Notes: generated by a model from the sequence alone, not told the origin. A DNA stretch of 37,909 nt from Chloroflexota bacterium (GCA_024638855.1 JAHEJP010000006.1:1-37909); one strand, 5' to 3'; shown: positions 1 to 10,331, counted from the first letter of the stretch. Numbers and translations: made by a program.

Positions 1-1394
1 TGGGACAAGGTTCGCTTTTTGCCCACTGTCCATAAAGTATCGGCGGCAGCATCACCACTCATGACGCTAATGCGACTATTAGGCCAGCTAAATAGGAAGC
101 GGGGATCGTATGCCCTACCGGACATCCCATAGTTACCAGCCCCGTGGCTGACCCCATGGAGCAACGTAATGCGAGGCACATTCACATTGCTGACGGCCAT
201 GACCATTTTGGCGCCATCTTTAGCAATTCCTTCATTCTCATATTTTCTGCCGACCATGAAACCGGCGATATTTTGAAGAAATAATAGTGGTGTGCCTCGT
301 TGCCCACAAAGTTGGATGAAATGAGTGGCCTTAAGTGCCGATTCGCTGAATAGCAGTCCATTATTGGCGACGATGCCGATGGGAATCCCTTCAATGTGAG
401 CAAAACCACAAACGATGGTCGGCCCGTAGCGAGCTTTGAATTCGCTGAATCTGGATCCGTCCACCATCCTAGCGATGATTTCTCGGACATCATAGCTGAA
501 ACGAGGATCGGCCGGGATGATGCCGTAAATCTCTTGTGGATCGTAGGCTGGATCTTCAGGAATTTGTAGATCTAACTGATTGCTTTGACTGAAATTTAGT
601 TGGCTAATGATATCTCGGATTCTTTCTAGTGCATCCGGTTCATTCTCGGCGAAATGATCGGCTACACCACTTAGACGGGTATGGACGTCTGCGCCTCCCA
701 GATCTTCAGCAGTCACTTCCTCGCCGGTGGCCGCTTTTACCAGTGGGGGACCTGCAAGAAATATGGTCCCGTTGCCCTTGACGATGATGGTTTCATCCGC
801 CATTGCTGGGATATAGGCACCGCCAGCGGTACAAGAACCTAAAACGGCCGCGATTTGGATGATGCCTTTGCCAGACATGCGCGCAATATTGTAAAAGATG
901 CGGCCGAAATGTTCCCGATCGGGGAAAACATCAGCCTGCAGATGAAGGAAAGCGCCACCCGAGTCAACCAGATATATACAGGGCAGATGATTTTCTTCAG
1001 CGATGTACTGGGCCCGAACGTGCTTTTTGACCGTTTCAGGGAAGTAAGTGCCGCCCTTAACGGTCGGATCATTGGCAATAATCATCACTTGCTTGCCCGC
1101 GATCCGGCCGATGCCAGTGACAATTCCGGCGCTGGGCGCCTCGCCATCGTACATATTCCAAGCCGCCAGAGGGGATAGTTCCAGAAAAGGACTGCTGGCA
1201 TCGAGGATCGCTTCGATACGTTCGCGCACAAGCATTTTCTTGCGTTGTCGCTGACGTTCGACAATGACCTGGGCGCGTTCGTGGGCTGCCTGATGTTGCC
1301 TATCCTTAAGCTGGCGAGACAGATGTTGATTGTATTCGAAATTGGTTTTGTAATCTGTAGAATCAGTATTGATTTGGCTTTGAATCTTAGTCAT
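1..1394 (-). CDS. Acyl-CoA carboxylase carboxyltransferase subunit, methylcrotonyl-CoA carboxylase beta type (C-terminus runs off the window)
   Basis: Reverse-strand reading from ATG at 1394 gives [89 protein letters not shown]; further on [31 protein letters not shown], typical of the MCC beta family. Not in the ORF track because it is open at the window edge. Confidence 0.9.
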   Translation of the reverse strand, partial: MTKIQSQINTDSTDYKTNFEYNQHLSRQLKDRQHQAAHERAQVIVERQRQRKKMLVRERIEAILDASSPFLELSPLAAWNMYDGEAPSAGIVTGIGRIAGKQVMIIANDPTVKGGTYFPETVKKHVRAQYIAEENHLPCIYLVDSGGAFLHLQADVFPDREHFGRIFYNIARMSGKGIIQIAAVLGSCTAGGAYIPAMADETIIVKGNGTIFLAGPPLVKAATGEEVTAEDLGGADVHTRLSGVADHFAENEPDALERIRDIISQLNFSQSNQLDLQIPEDPAYDPQEIYGIIPADPRFSYDVREIIARMVDGSRFSEFKARYGPTIVCGFAHIEGIPIGIVANNGLLFSESALKATHFIQLCGQRGTPLLFLQNIAGFMVGRKYENEGIAKDGAKMVMAVSNVNVPRITLLHGVSHGAGNYGMSGRAYDPRFLFSWPNSRISVMSGDAAADTLWTVGKKRTLS

Positions 1395-1708
1395 CGAGCA
1401 CGCCGCCTTATTCGGATGATATTTTGTTTGGGTTACAATACGCACCTGTGCGTGACACGCTATCCATTTTTTATCTTGTTTCGACCGTCGCGCAAGGATC
1501 AATCTGATGGATTGCCGACAGGGAGAATACACCATTACTGATAATATTGATCTGATGGATTTTGAGGTTGTCACTTGCATTTTTAATGATAGTTACTGGG
1601 CTAAGAACCGGCCGGCTGATAGGATGGTTTATGAATCGTTTGATTTTGACCGGCATGAGAGCATGATCAAACCGAGTTAAAATTGGTTAATGCGACAAGG
1701 ATCGAATA

Positions 1709-2176
1709 GTGGACGCGAATGATCTGGCTTCCTTCATGGAAGATGAGGGTATTCAAGGGAAGATCGTCTTTCTAGCTGTTAAAACACCCACTGTTGAAGC
1801 GGCGGCTGCCGCGGTCGGTGCACGCCAGGACCAAATTGGTAAATCCATTCTATTCTTTGCCGCAGGCAAACCGCTACTGATCATCGCCAACGGCTCGACC
1901 CGGGTAAGCTACAAACGACTGGCGCAATATTTGGGAATCAATCGTAAGAAGTTGAAGCTGGCCAAGGCCAGCCAGGTTGAGGAGACAACGGGTTATCCAG
2001 TGGGCACGGTGCCTCCTTTTGGTCACCGGCGGCCGATTGAGACTTTGATTGAGAAGGGAGTATTGGCAGAGAAAGAGATTTATGCCGGTGGTGGTGCTAT
2101 TAATGGCTTACTGCGATTGGCGACGGCCGAATTGGTACAAGTAACAGGAGCTACGGTCATCGACCTTAGCAGTTAG
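1709..2176 (+). CDS. YbaK/EbsC-family aminoacyl-tRNA deacylase-like protein
   Basis: 155 aa, GTG start with AAGGA upstream; YbaK-like motifs (GKSILFFAAGKPLLIIANGSTRVSYKRLAQYLG, VGTVPPFGH). Confidence 0.85.
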   Translation: MDANDLASFMEDEGIQGKIVFLAVKTPTVEAAAAAVGARQDQIGKSILFFAAGKPLLIIANGSTRVSYKRLAQYLGINRKKLKLAKASQVEETTGYPVGTVPPFGHRRPIETLIEKGVLAEKEIYAGGGAINGLLRLATAELVQVTGATVIDLSS

Positions 2177-2262
2177 GCTGTTTTGCTTATCTTAAAAATT
2201 AAGCTTGCGAGATCGATAGTATGCGCCACGTCACTGGTTCGCGAACGAATCTCGCCCTTATA

Positions 2263-3294
2263 TCAAGGGTGGAGTACCATCTTGCCGGCGAATTCGCCAC
2301 GTTCCATTTTTCGCAAAGTCTCAATACCTTCAGCCAGTGGATAAATCGCATCAATGATTGGGTTGAGCCTACCTTTGAAGATCAAACTCATGACCTGTTC
2401 GTATGATCCATGTGGCCCCATTGTGCTTCCCAAAATGCTTAGGTGTTTTCCGAAGATGTAGCGGTTATCGAATTCGAATTTTGGACCACTGGTGTTGCCA
2501 ACCGTCAACAGACGGCCCCCTTTCTTCAATGAGCGTATTGAAGTCTGAAACGTAGCCGCTCCAACATTATCAATGACAATGTCAACACCTTGACGGTTGG
2601 TGTATTGGAATACAACTTTCCCCCATTCCTCTTCCAATCGATTAATAGTCATATGAGCGCCTTGCTGCCTGGCTAGAGATAGTTTTCTTTCGTCAGAGCC
2701 AACCACGAAAATTGTACCGGCACCGGCCAACCTGGCGATATCAATGGCAGCCAAGTTGACGCCCCCAGCAGCGCCAACGACTAAAACATCTTCCCCAGCT
2801 TGCAGCCTGCCAATTTCGATAAGACTATGCCAGGCAGTGACATAGACTAGCGATGCTGCAGCGGCTACATCATGGGACAAGTCATCAGGAAGTTTCAATA
2901 AATTTCGGGCCGGGACAGCCTGATATTGGGCATAAAATCCAGGGACATGTTCGCCAAAGATGGCGAATCGATCGCACATGTGATCATTCCCAGCACGGCA
3001 ATAGGCGCATTTTCCACAGCTTCGCGTAGGATTAACGGCTACACGATCACCCGGTTTATATTCAGTTACTGCCTCGCCAACGGTGCTGATAATTCCTGAT
3101 CCATCACAGCCCAGGATATGGGGAAAGGCCAGCTTAAGTCTCGGCCAGCCTGCCAGTACATAGAGATCTAAACGGTTTAGGGCGACCGCTTTGACCTCCA
3201 ACAAGACCTCATCCACTCCGATATCAGGTAACTCGATATCGCCAATGCTGACATCGTCCAGGCTTCCATGTCGGTGTAGAAGTAGGGCTTTCAT
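2263..3294 (-). CDS. Zinc-type alcohol dehydrogenase / quinone oxidoreductase (MDR superfamily)
   Basis: 343 aa; GCDGSGIISTVGEAV, CGKCAYCRAGNDHMCD zinc-site cysteines, VVGAAGGVNLAAIDIARLAGA Rossmann motif. Confidence 0.9.
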   Translation of the reverse strand: MKALLLHRHGSLDDVSIGDIELPDIGVDEVLLEVKAVALNRLDLYVLAGWPRLKLAFPHILGCDGSGIISTVGEAVTEYKPGDRVAVNPTRSCGKCAYCRAGNDHMCDRFAIFGEHVPGFYAQYQAVPARNLLKLPDDLSHDVAAAASLVYVTAWHSLIEIGRLQAGEDVLVVGAAGGVNLAAIDIARLAGAGTIFVVGSDERKLSLARQQGAHMTINRLEEEWGKVVFQYTNRQGVDIVIDNVGAATFQTSIRSLKKGGRLLTVGNTSGPKFEFDNRYIFGKHLSILGSTMGPHGSYEQVMSLIFKGRLNPIIDAIYPLAEGIETLRKMERGEFAGKMVLHP

Positions 3295-3336
3295 GCTCCC
3301 TTGTAAAAGGCATGATGAGTTTTGAATTTACGATTC

Positions 3337-3855
3337 CTAATCGTAATCTTCCTCATTCTCATCCTCTTCCCAAACCTCATCCAGATTGTCTTTATAATAG
3401 TCCAGGGTATCAGCATAGGCAGTAATCTGTTCGTCTTCGGTGGTTTGCAGGAGCAAACTTAATAATAACTGAACCGATTCCGTATATTGCTCGTTGCTAT
3501 AGTAGGCCAGAGCCAAGAAAGTCTTTGCACTATTATCTTCTGGGTATTGGCTGGTCGCATTTTCTAGAAGCTCAACCGCTTCTTCGAATTCGCCTATGGC
3601 CCGATGATTTAAGCCTAAACAGATGAAGCACTCTAACAGCTCAGGTCCATCTAGCCCCTGGTCAATAGCTTGCTCGTAGTAGGGAATAGCCTCGTTTTCC
3701 ATTCCCATGACATCATAAGCTCCGCCAAGCTCAAACAAGACCAACGGATCGTCGGGGTATTCCTCCAGGAGTTCAAGCAATAACTCTTGAGACTCTTCTA
3801 GTTGATCATCACGTCGTAGCGTGCGGGCTTTTTCGATGGTCTCTACGATTTCCAT
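3337..3855 (-). CDS. Tetratricopeptide repeat protein with acidic C-terminal tail
   Basis: 172 aa with TPR-like repeats (ELGGAYDVMGMENEAIPYYEQAI, GLNHRAIGEFEEAVELLENAT) and tail EEDENEEDYD. Confidence 0.8.
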   Translation of the reverse strand: MEIVETIEKARTLRRDDQLEESQELLLELLEEYPDDPLVLFELGGAYDVMGMENEAIPYYEQAIDQGLDGPELLECFICLGLNHRAIGEFEEAVELLENATSQYPEDNSAKTFLALAYYSNEQYTESVQLLLSLLLQTTEDEQITAYADTLDYYKDNLDEVWEEDENEEDYD

Positions 3856-4216
3856 AATAAAATCCTTATTGCTTTCCGGCTATTACAAAAAGTTATGTCG
3901 ACCGAATGATAAACAGCCAGGCGAAAAAGGCAAGGTCTAAATAATAATTACAAATTGGATCGCGGTTGTGCCCTTTCCACCAAAATAGTAAACTATTGTT
4001 GTAAGTGTATGTCATCAGGGATTATGGTCGGGTTGTTTGGGAAGTAACCGCCTTACCTTGACGGTTTGTAGCACTAAAGAACGATCTCAGACCTATCTCG
4101 ATGTTGAAACCTTTACGAACGAACGATTTCACTAGCGTAGACCGGCCGGTAGAAAGATTTATTTGGAAGCTTGGCTGTTTACCGGTCCTGTCCTATTAGC
4201 CTCAAGGAGAGTCTCG

Positions 4217-5824
4217 ATGCAGAACTTTGGCCCTTTTCCTAGTAATTACGGCCTGGAAAACCACGGCATTGCCAATGCCAACACGGTGTATTGGCACATG
4301 ACCACGCCGATGCTTTATGAACAGATCGTCCGTCGGCGGGAAGGCGATTTGATGCACCTTGGACCGTTGGTTGTACGAACCGGTGACCACACCGGCCGAT
4401 CGCCAAACGACAAATTCACGGTGAAGGAACCGACGAGCGAAAAGGAGATTTGGTGGGGCAAGGTGAACAGACCCATCGAACAAAAACAGTTTGACAATTT
4501 GTTACGCCGGATTCAAGCATATTTGCAAAACCGCGATGTATTCGTATTCGAAGGATACGCCGGAGCAGACTTAAGGTACCGTATGCCGGTGCGGGTGATC
4601 ACAGAATATGCCTGGCACAGTCTATTCGCCCGCAATATGTTTAAGCGAGAGTTCATACCAGAAAAGATGATGACTTTTGTTCCCGAATTCACCGTCATCG
4701 ACATGCCTAATTTTCGCGCCGATCCCCAATTTGATGGCACCAACAGCCGGACCTTTATCGTGGTGGATTTTGGCAAGAAGTTGGTTCTGATAGGCGGCAC
4801 TGCCTATTCTGGTGAAATAAAAAAAAGCATCTTTGCAGCAATGAATTTCTATTTGCCGAAGCGGGGTGTGTTGAGCATGCATTGCAGTGCCAATTATGGC
4901 AAAGATAAAGACGACGCGGCTCTGTTTTTTGGATTGAGCGGCACCGGAAAGACCACCCTAAGCAACGACAACAACCGTACGCTCGTTGGCGACGATGAAC
5001 ATGGCTGGAGCGATGATGGCATCTTCAATTTTGAGGGAGGTTGTTATGCTAAAGTCATTCGCCTGGACCCCATGGGTGAGCCAACAATTTACCGAACCAC
5101 GCGCCTTTTTGGGACCATTCTGGAAAATGTTGCCTATGATTCGCAATCCCGACGTGTTGATTTGAATGACGATTCGTTGACCGAAAACACCAGGGCTAGT
5201 TATCCCATCACCCATGTAAGCAATGCCGACCGATCTGGCGTTTCTGGACACCCAACGAATGTCGTCTTTCTAACGGCCGATGCTTTTGGCGTGATGCCGC
5301 CTATAGCGCGGTTGACCCGAGATCAGGCCATGTATCATTTCTTGAGCGGCTATACAGCTAAAGTTGCTGGTACAGAACGGGGCGTTAAGGATCCGCAGGC
5401 AACCTTTAGCGCCTGTTTTGGTGCGCCCTTCATGCCGCTTCACCCATCAATTTACGCCAAGCTCTTAGGCGAGAAAATTGACCGTCATGACAGCAAGGTA
5501 TGGCTGATTAATACAGGTTGGACAGGCGGTCCGTTTGGAACGGGTTCGCGTATGAAATTAGCTCATACACGAAGCATGGTAACAGCGGCTCTGTCGGGCG
5601 AGTTAGATGATTGCGAAACGTATACCGATCCATTCTTCGGATTGCACGTTCCGTTGAAGATCAAGGATGTCCCCGACGAAGTTCTGCATCCTAGGGTCAC
5701 GTGGGCGGATGGCGAAGCATATGATGCCCAGGCGGCCAAACTGGCCCGAATGTTCATCGAAAACTTCGAGCAATTTGCCGATGCTGTTCCAGCTGATGTG
5801 TTTTTAGGCGGACCTCCTCAATAA
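4217..5824 (+). CDS. pckA: Phosphoenolpyruvate carboxykinase (ATP)
   Basis: GDHTGRSPNDKF, GLSGTGKTTLS, NTGWTGGPFGTGSRMKL are ATP-PEPCK signatures. AAGGAG precedes ATG 4217; the ORF-track start at 4163 is upstream. Confidence 0.95.
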   Translation: MQNFGPFPSNYGLENHGIANANTVYWHMTTPMLYEQIVRRREGDLMHLGPLVVRTGDHTGRSPNDKFTVKEPTSEKEIWWGKVNRPIEQKQFDNLLRRIQAYLQNRDVFVFEGYAGADLRYRMPVRVITEYAWHSLFARNMFKREFIPEKMMTFVPEFTVIDMPNFRADPQFDGTNSRTFIVVDFGKKLVLIGGTAYSGEIKKSIFAAMNFYLPKRGVLSMHCSANYGKDKDDAALFFGLSGTGKTTLSNDNNRTLVGDDEHGWSDDGIFNFEGGCYAKVIRLDPMGEPTIYRTTRLFGTILENVAYDSQSRRVDLNDDSLTENTRASYPITHVSNADRSGVSGHPTNVVFLTADAFGVMPPIARLTRDQAMYHFLSGYTAKVAGTERGVKDPQATFSACFGAPFMPLHPSIYAKLLGEKIDRHDSKVWLINTGWTGGPFGTGSRMKLAHTRSMVTAALSGELDDCETYTDPFFGLHVPLKIKDVPDEVLHPRVTWADGEAYDAQAAKLARMFIENFEQFADAVPADVFLGGPPQ

Positions 5825-5853
5825 GAGGTTAAAACAAGATAGATTATTCGAAT

Positions 5854-6474
5854 ATGGCGTGGTGGCGGTTGAGTACCAACCGCCCCACCTATTTTCTAGG
5901 GGGCTTTAGCATCGTGGCGGCCATTAGAGAAATCATTCAAGCCCGAATCTTCACTTCGGGGGAGCGGACTGGCCTCTTACTGACTGACAATGCAGGAGCC
6001 ATTACTTTGCGTTACGCTCTTGTCATACGTGATTCGGATGAACTATTTTTCCCAGAGTCATTATTAGATGATTGGGGACATGAAGTAAAGAATCTGGATC
6101 TGTACGAGTGGGTCCAGGAAAATGGGATGCTTTTTCCTAGAGCGGAGTTATTTGGCTTCGAAAAAGGTGGAAATCCAAGGCAACATTTCTTGAGAGAGGT
6201 AGATCTGGTGGCACCGGCTTACTGCTTTGTTTTTGAGGAGCCTGACAGTCCACTCGCAGCCGGAGTTCAAGTCGGTATCATTTTGGTGATGGATTTCCAA
6301 GTAACGCGACCTGTCCGTAGTAAGCGACCACCAGGAATCAAGGGACCGATGAGGCACGCCAGGGTCAGTTGGTGGCGAGTTCCTGCTGATGCTTTAGATG
6401 ACATTGACCTCGATCAAATTGACCATTTAATCCATAAAGAAACGGCCGCATCTGGTGATGATGGAGGTATCTAA
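5854..6474 (+). CDS. Hypothetical protein
   Basis: 206 aa open frame downstream of pckA; no family recognised. The start may be internal. Confidence 0.6.
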   Translation: MAWWRLSTNRPTYFLGGFSIVAAIREIIQARIFTSGERTGLLLTDNAGAITLRYALVIRDSDELFFPESLLDDWGHEVKNLDLYEWVQENGMLFPRAELFGFEKGGNPRQHFLREVDLVAPAYCFVFEEPDSPLAAGVQVGIILVMDFQVTRPVRSKRPPGIKGPMRHARVSWWRVPADALDDIDLDQIDHLIHKETAASGDDGGI

Positions 6475-6580
6475 CGATCCACCTTTCTCCGACCAGTTCT
6501 TTCCATAGAGCGACGGTCCCTCGTTCCCACATCCATCTTCTTTGCGGACCTTAAAAGACCCGTTACTTGACATAAAAATA

Positions 6581-6609
6581 TTGACAGCCGTACTCCGCTT
6601 TGCTAGAAT
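6581..6609 (+). promoter_or_regulatory. Sigma70-type promoter TTGACA-N17-TAGAAT
   Basis: TTGACA at 6581-6586, 17-nt spacer, TAGAAT at 6604-6609; predicted +1 near 6616. Confidence 0.65.
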
Positions 6610-6615
6610 GCTGTT

Positions 6616-6827
6616 CGACAGCCGATTGCTATGTTCGGGGAAAAAGATAATGTGGGCGTTAAAGCTCCTTTATACTCCGTATTAGCGCCACTAGAGCATA
6701 TTTGGCGCCAATCGGTTCTACCCACGGTGGACACTGGGCATGATGCCAGAGTGTATCTGATGTTCCCATCCACTTGATAGTAGCTTGAGATGTCTCTCTT
6801 GGGCTTGGCCCAGGAGAGACTTTTTTT
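6616..6827 (+). ncRNA. Candidate structured leader RNA or independent small RNA
   Basis: Bounded by the 6581 promoter and the 6792-6827 terminator; no convincing ORF. Stems: AGCCGATTG 6620-6628 / CAATCGGTT 6709-6717; GCGCC 6685-6689 / GGCGC 6704-6708; GTGGA 6727-6731 / TCCAC 6769-6773 enclosing CACTGG / CCAGAGTG. Confidence 0.5.
6792..6827 (+). terminator. Strong intrinsic terminator
   Basis: GTCTCTCTTGGGC-TTG-GCCCAGGAGAGAC (13-bp stem with one G.U) followed by T7. Confidence 0.85.
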
Positions 6828-6846
6828 GCGGCTGGTAGGAACATGG

Positions 6847-7818
6847 ATGAAGGAGACCACGACAAATATGAGAAGAATTAAAGTGGCATTGGTGGCAGCT
6901 ATCGTCATGAGTGTGCTACCTATTGACGAAAATCACTTTGCTATAAAACCAACCTCCACCGTGGAGGCAAATAGTCATTTAACAGGTGTTTACAACCACG
7001 AGCAAACTCTCTCACCAATTTGGCCACCCATCATTCGCCAGTGGTCGCCACTTATTATTCGAGAAGCTAAGGAAAATGGCCTCGACCCAGATTTTATTGC
7101 TGCAATTATCAACGCCGAATCAAATGGCGACTATCAAGTTGTGAGTTATGCCGGCGCAGTGGGACTTATGGGGGTCATGCCCACAGGACCAGGTCTGGAG
7201 TGGCGTCCATCGACAGAAACGTTGAAGGATCCGGAACTCAATATTAATTGGGGTGTTGCCATCCTAACCAAAATCTTGCAGCAGTCAGGTGGTGATATCA
7301 CCGCAGCCTTGGCTGCCTATAGCGGTGGTTGGGATCAAGCAAATAGAGGGGTACCCAAACGCTATGCCCGTCAAGTTTTAGACAATTATGGGCGAGCGGT
7401 TGCCTTACGCGAAAATATATCGCCGGAGATTGCTAGCGAATGGACCGTTGCTACCGAGTTTACCCGGGGCCATATCCCAGCGGAAAGCCTGATTCTAAGC
7501 GATCAGCCCTTATCCGGTTTAAGGAAATACGGTGAGCATGTCGTATATAATTACGCAGACGAGGACGGCCGTGCGTATTATGTCAAAGGATTTGCTGTAC
7601 CTTTGGCTTTAGTCGTGCCCCTGGAGTCAAAAGGTGACGATACCGGTAGCGACTCGGTGGCTGCCCAACTAATGGCTCGGCTTGGTCTATCGGAGACGAA
7701 AATTAACAACAGCAACCCGCGTGTAATAAGGGCTTGCTTACCTAGCCTGGCTCGCTTGCGAGGCCAACTGGCTACTCGCTGGTATGCTCCCTCAGGCTGT
7801 CCCGGCTGGCATCGCTAA
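6847..7818 (+). CDS. Lytic transglycosylase (SLT domain), secreted
   Basis: IIREAKENGLDPDFIAAIINAESNGDYQVVSYAGAVGLMGVMP and INWGVAILTKIL...ALAAYSGG are SLT/goose-lysozyme-like. The ORF-track start 6790 lies at the edge of the terminator stem, so 6847 or 6868 is preferred. Confidence 0.85.
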   Translation: MKETTTNMRRIKVALVAAIVMSVLPIDENHFAIKPTSTVEANSHLTGVYNHEQTLSPIWPPIIRQWSPLIIREAKENGLDPDFIAAIINAESNGDYQVVSYAGAVGLMGVMPTGPGLEWRPSTETLKDPELNINWGVAILTKILQQSGGDITAALAAYSGGWDQANRGVPKRYARQVLDNYGRAVALRENISPEIASEWTVATEFTRGHIPAESLILSDQPLSGLRKYGEHVVYNYADEDGRAYYVKGFAVPLALVVPLESKGDDTGSDSVAAQLMARLGLSETKINNSNPRVIRACLPSLARLRGQLATRWYAPSGCPGWHR

Positions 7819-7828
7819 CGAACCTTGC

Positions 7829-8575
7829 ATGCCGACACCCTTTATGCATCTGCAAATGGCCGAAGCGATCGGCAGTCATGCTGATCTGCATCCTGCTGCA
7901 CGTGATTTACTAGGTGCCAATTGGCCAGGGTTCTACATGGGTAGTGTGGCTCCTGATGTCCAAACCGTAAGTCGCGTCCCCCGGGATCAAACTCATTTCT
8001 ATGATCTTCCGCCAGAAAGAGACGAAAAGGCATACGCGAAGATGTTGGCCTGCTACCCAAGTCTCAATTCAAATTCGTTACCGCCTAACAAGGCGGCTTT
8101 CGTTGCTGCTTATTGCGCTCATCTGATGCTAGACTTGCGCTGGTATCATGAAGTCTTAATTCCCTATTTCGTAGATCCCCCATCCTGGAATGATAATCAC
8201 CAACGATTTGTGGTTCACAATACGCTCTTGACATTTCTTGATCGATCAGCCGCTATTTCCTTACCTTCTGGTGCAGCTCAGACCTTAGCCTCGGTCGATA
8301 AAGAGGACTGGTTACCGTTTGTCAAGGATGAAGACTTGATGAAATGGCGAGATATTTTGGTCGACCAACTACGTCCGGGAGCGCCATTACGTACTATTGA
8401 AATTTATGCCGGCCGGTTGTATATGTCGCCTGAAGAGTTTGCGGCCAACCTAAATGAGCCAGCCTGGATGGATGAGCATCTGTTCCAGAGGGTGCCGGTC
8501 CTCAAGGTCAAGGAAACCTTGGCATTGACTGTACCCGAAAGCGTGAAGCTAATAAATGACTATTTGATAGAATAA
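7829..8575 (+). CDS. Zinc-dependent phospholipase C-like / hypothetical protein
   Basis: MPTPFMHLQMAEAIG...GSVAPDVQ...THFYDLPP...AAFVAAYCAHLMLDLRWY: His/Asp pattern typical of zn_dep_PLC-like proteins. Confidence 0.6.
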   Translation: MPTPFMHLQMAEAIGSHADLHPAARDLLGANWPGFYMGSVAPDVQTVSRVPRDQTHFYDLPPERDEKAYAKMLACYPSLNSNSLPPNKAAFVAAYCAHLMLDLRWYHEVLIPYFVDPPSWNDNHQRFVVHNTLLTFLDRSAAISLPSGAAQTLASVDKEDWLPFVKDEDLMKWRDILVDQLRPGAPLRTIEIYAGRLYMSPEEFAANLNEPAWMDEHLFQRVPVLKVKETLALTVPESVKLINDYLIE

Positions 8576-8597
8576 ACCAGGCAAATCCACGAATGCC

Positions 8598-10331
8598 TTG
8601 AAGTGCAGAAGAAAGAAAGTAATTATGTCACAAGAAATATCGTTAGCTCCCTTGCGGAAAGAAATACAAATTGTTTTACCCGACGGTCGAGCCTTTAATG
8701 GGCCAAAAGGGACGACTGTCGAAGCGTTTTTGAAGGCTGCCAAGCCAGAGTTGCCTGGGCGTCTGATGGCTGTATTGGTCAACGGTCAATTGCGAGAGTT
8801 ATCGCTATCGTTACAGAATGACTCAACTTTGGAACCGGTGACAATGGCCGATTCAGATGGCGTCAGAATATATCGACGCTCACTAAGTTTTTTGTTGATA
8901 GCTGCTGCAGCCGAAGTGTTTCCTGACGATACAATCACGGTTCATCATTCCATGCCTTTTGGTGGCTACTATTGCGAGCGAAACGGTGGGCGAAGGTTGC
9001 CTGATGAAGACTTGGATCGCTTGCGGCGTCGAATGCGACAATTGGTGGAAGCGGATTTGCCGATTAAACAGGTAAAGGTTCCGCTGACAGAAGCATTGGA
9101 ACTTTTCCGAGATGGCGGCGACCAGGAAAAGGCCGATTTATTTGCCAAAAGGCGAAAGGATTATCTCAAATTGTATGAGTTGAATGGGGTGCGTGATTAT
9201 TTTCATGGCTTCATGGTGCCTAGCACAGGTTACCTCGATCTATTTGAACTACACCATTATAGCGATGGCTTTATCCTACAATTCCCTCGCCGTCGTGAGC
9301 CGGATATTTTGCAGCCATTCGAAGATGAACCTAGATTGGTTAAGGTATTTCGCGATTACGACGAATGGTTGAGCATCATCGGAGTGCCCAGTGTCGCTGC
9401 TTTGAACCGGGCGATTCGCGCCGGCCGTACTCAGGAGGTGATATTGGTTGCGGAAGCATTGCATAACCGTCAGTTAGCTAGCATTGCTGCGGATATTGCT
9501 TCACAACAACCACGGGTGCGGTTGGTCATGATCTCTGGTCCAAGCTCAGCCGGCAAAACGACTTTTAGCAAAAGGTTGGCCATCCAGCTGGTTGCCTTGG
9601 GAATCCGGCCTGTAGCCATTCCGATGGATAATTACTTTGTCGAGCGAGAACATACGCCCCGTGACGCCAAGGGAGATTATAACTTTGAAGTACTGGCTGC
9701 AGTCGATCTGCCATTGTTTCGCCAGCAAATAACGGCACTACTTGCAGGGGAATCGATTATCCAGCCTCAGTATAATTTTCATACTGGGCATCGTGAGCAA
9801 GGACCCTCATTAGAAATCGGTCCCGAAACCGTTTTACTCGTCGAAGGTATTCACGGTTTAAACCCACGTTTGGTTGAAGGTTTACCACATGATTGCATCT
9901 ACCGAGTGTTTGTATCGGCTTTGACCCAGCTTAACTTAGACAAACATAACCGGGTTCCTACCACGGATACCCGGATGTTGCGGCGAATTGTCCGCGATGC
10001 AGCCCGACGTGGATATTCGGCGGTGGACACGATTCATCGCTGGCCGAGCGTTCGCTTGGGCGAAAAGAATCACATCTTTCCCTTCCAGAATAACGCCAAT
10101 GTTTTTTTTAACTCGGCTTTAGTTTACGAATTGTCTGTCCTTAAACCCTTTGCCCAACCTCTACTTTTGTTAGTTGAACCGGGAACGCCAGAAAGGATCG
10201 AAGCCAACAGGCTCCTAGCATTTATGCAATGGTTTGATGCCATTGAACCTGATGGGATACCCAGCGATTCAATTTTGAGGGAGTTTGTCGGCGGCTCAAT
10301 ATTGGAAAGCTTTGAGCCATGGCAACGATGA
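8598..10331 (+). CDS. Uridine kinase-like nucleoside kinase with N-terminal TGS and ThrRS-like second additional domain
   Basis: 577 aa; N-terminal GTTVEAFLKAA...TITVHHSMPFGGYYCE resembles TGS plus tRNA_SAD; C-terminal MISGPSSAGKTTFSKRLAIQL P-loop and LVEGIHGLNP kinase motifs. Confidence 0.85.
   Translation: MKCRRKKVIMSQEISLAPLRKEIQIVLPDGRAFNGPKGTTVEAFLKAAKPELPGRLMAVLVNGQLRELSLSLQNDSTLEPVTMADSDGVRIYRRSLSFLLIAAAAEVFPDDTITVHHSMPFGGYYCERNGGRRLPDEDLDRLRRRMRQLVEADLPIKQVKVPLTEALELFRDGGDQEKADLFAKRRKDYLKLYELNGVRDYFHGFMVPSTGYLDLFELHHYSDGFILQFPRRREPDILQPFEDEPRLVKVFRDYDEWLSIIGVPSVAALNRAIRAGRTQEVILVAEALHNRQLASIAADIASQQPRVRLVMISGPSSAGKTTFSKRLAIQLVALGIRPVAIPMDNYFVEREHTPRDAKGDYNFEVLAAVDLPLFRQQITALLAGESIIQPQYNFHTGHREQGPSLEIGPETVLLVEGIHGLNPRLVEGLPHDCIYRVFVSALTQLNLDKHNRVPTTDTRMLRRIVRDAARRGYSAVDTIHRWPSVRLGEKNHIFPFQNNANVFFNSALVYELSVLKPFAQPLLLLVEPGTPERIEANRLLAFMQWFDAIEPDGIPSDSILREFVGGSILESFEPWQR

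Noticed and set aside
182-1254. Track ORFs 182-493 (-), 839-1078 (-), 855-1178 (+), 1048-1254 (+)
   Set aside because: Out-of-frame or antisense to the partial MCC beta-type CDS that spans 1-1394 on the minus strand.
3985-4005. AATAGTAAACTATT palindrome upstream of pckA
   Set aside because: Short AT-rich palindrome; similar AT-rich strings occur in other intergenic regions and there is not enough evidence for an operator.
4202-5757. Minus-strand ORFs opposite pckA
   Set aside because: Antisense shadows of a strongly conserved gene; no protein-like features.
6790-6846. Track start of the lytic transglycosylase ORF at 6790
   Set aside because: Falls at the 5' edge of a strong terminator hairpin; residues MSLLGLAQERLFLRLVGTW are the terminator translated.
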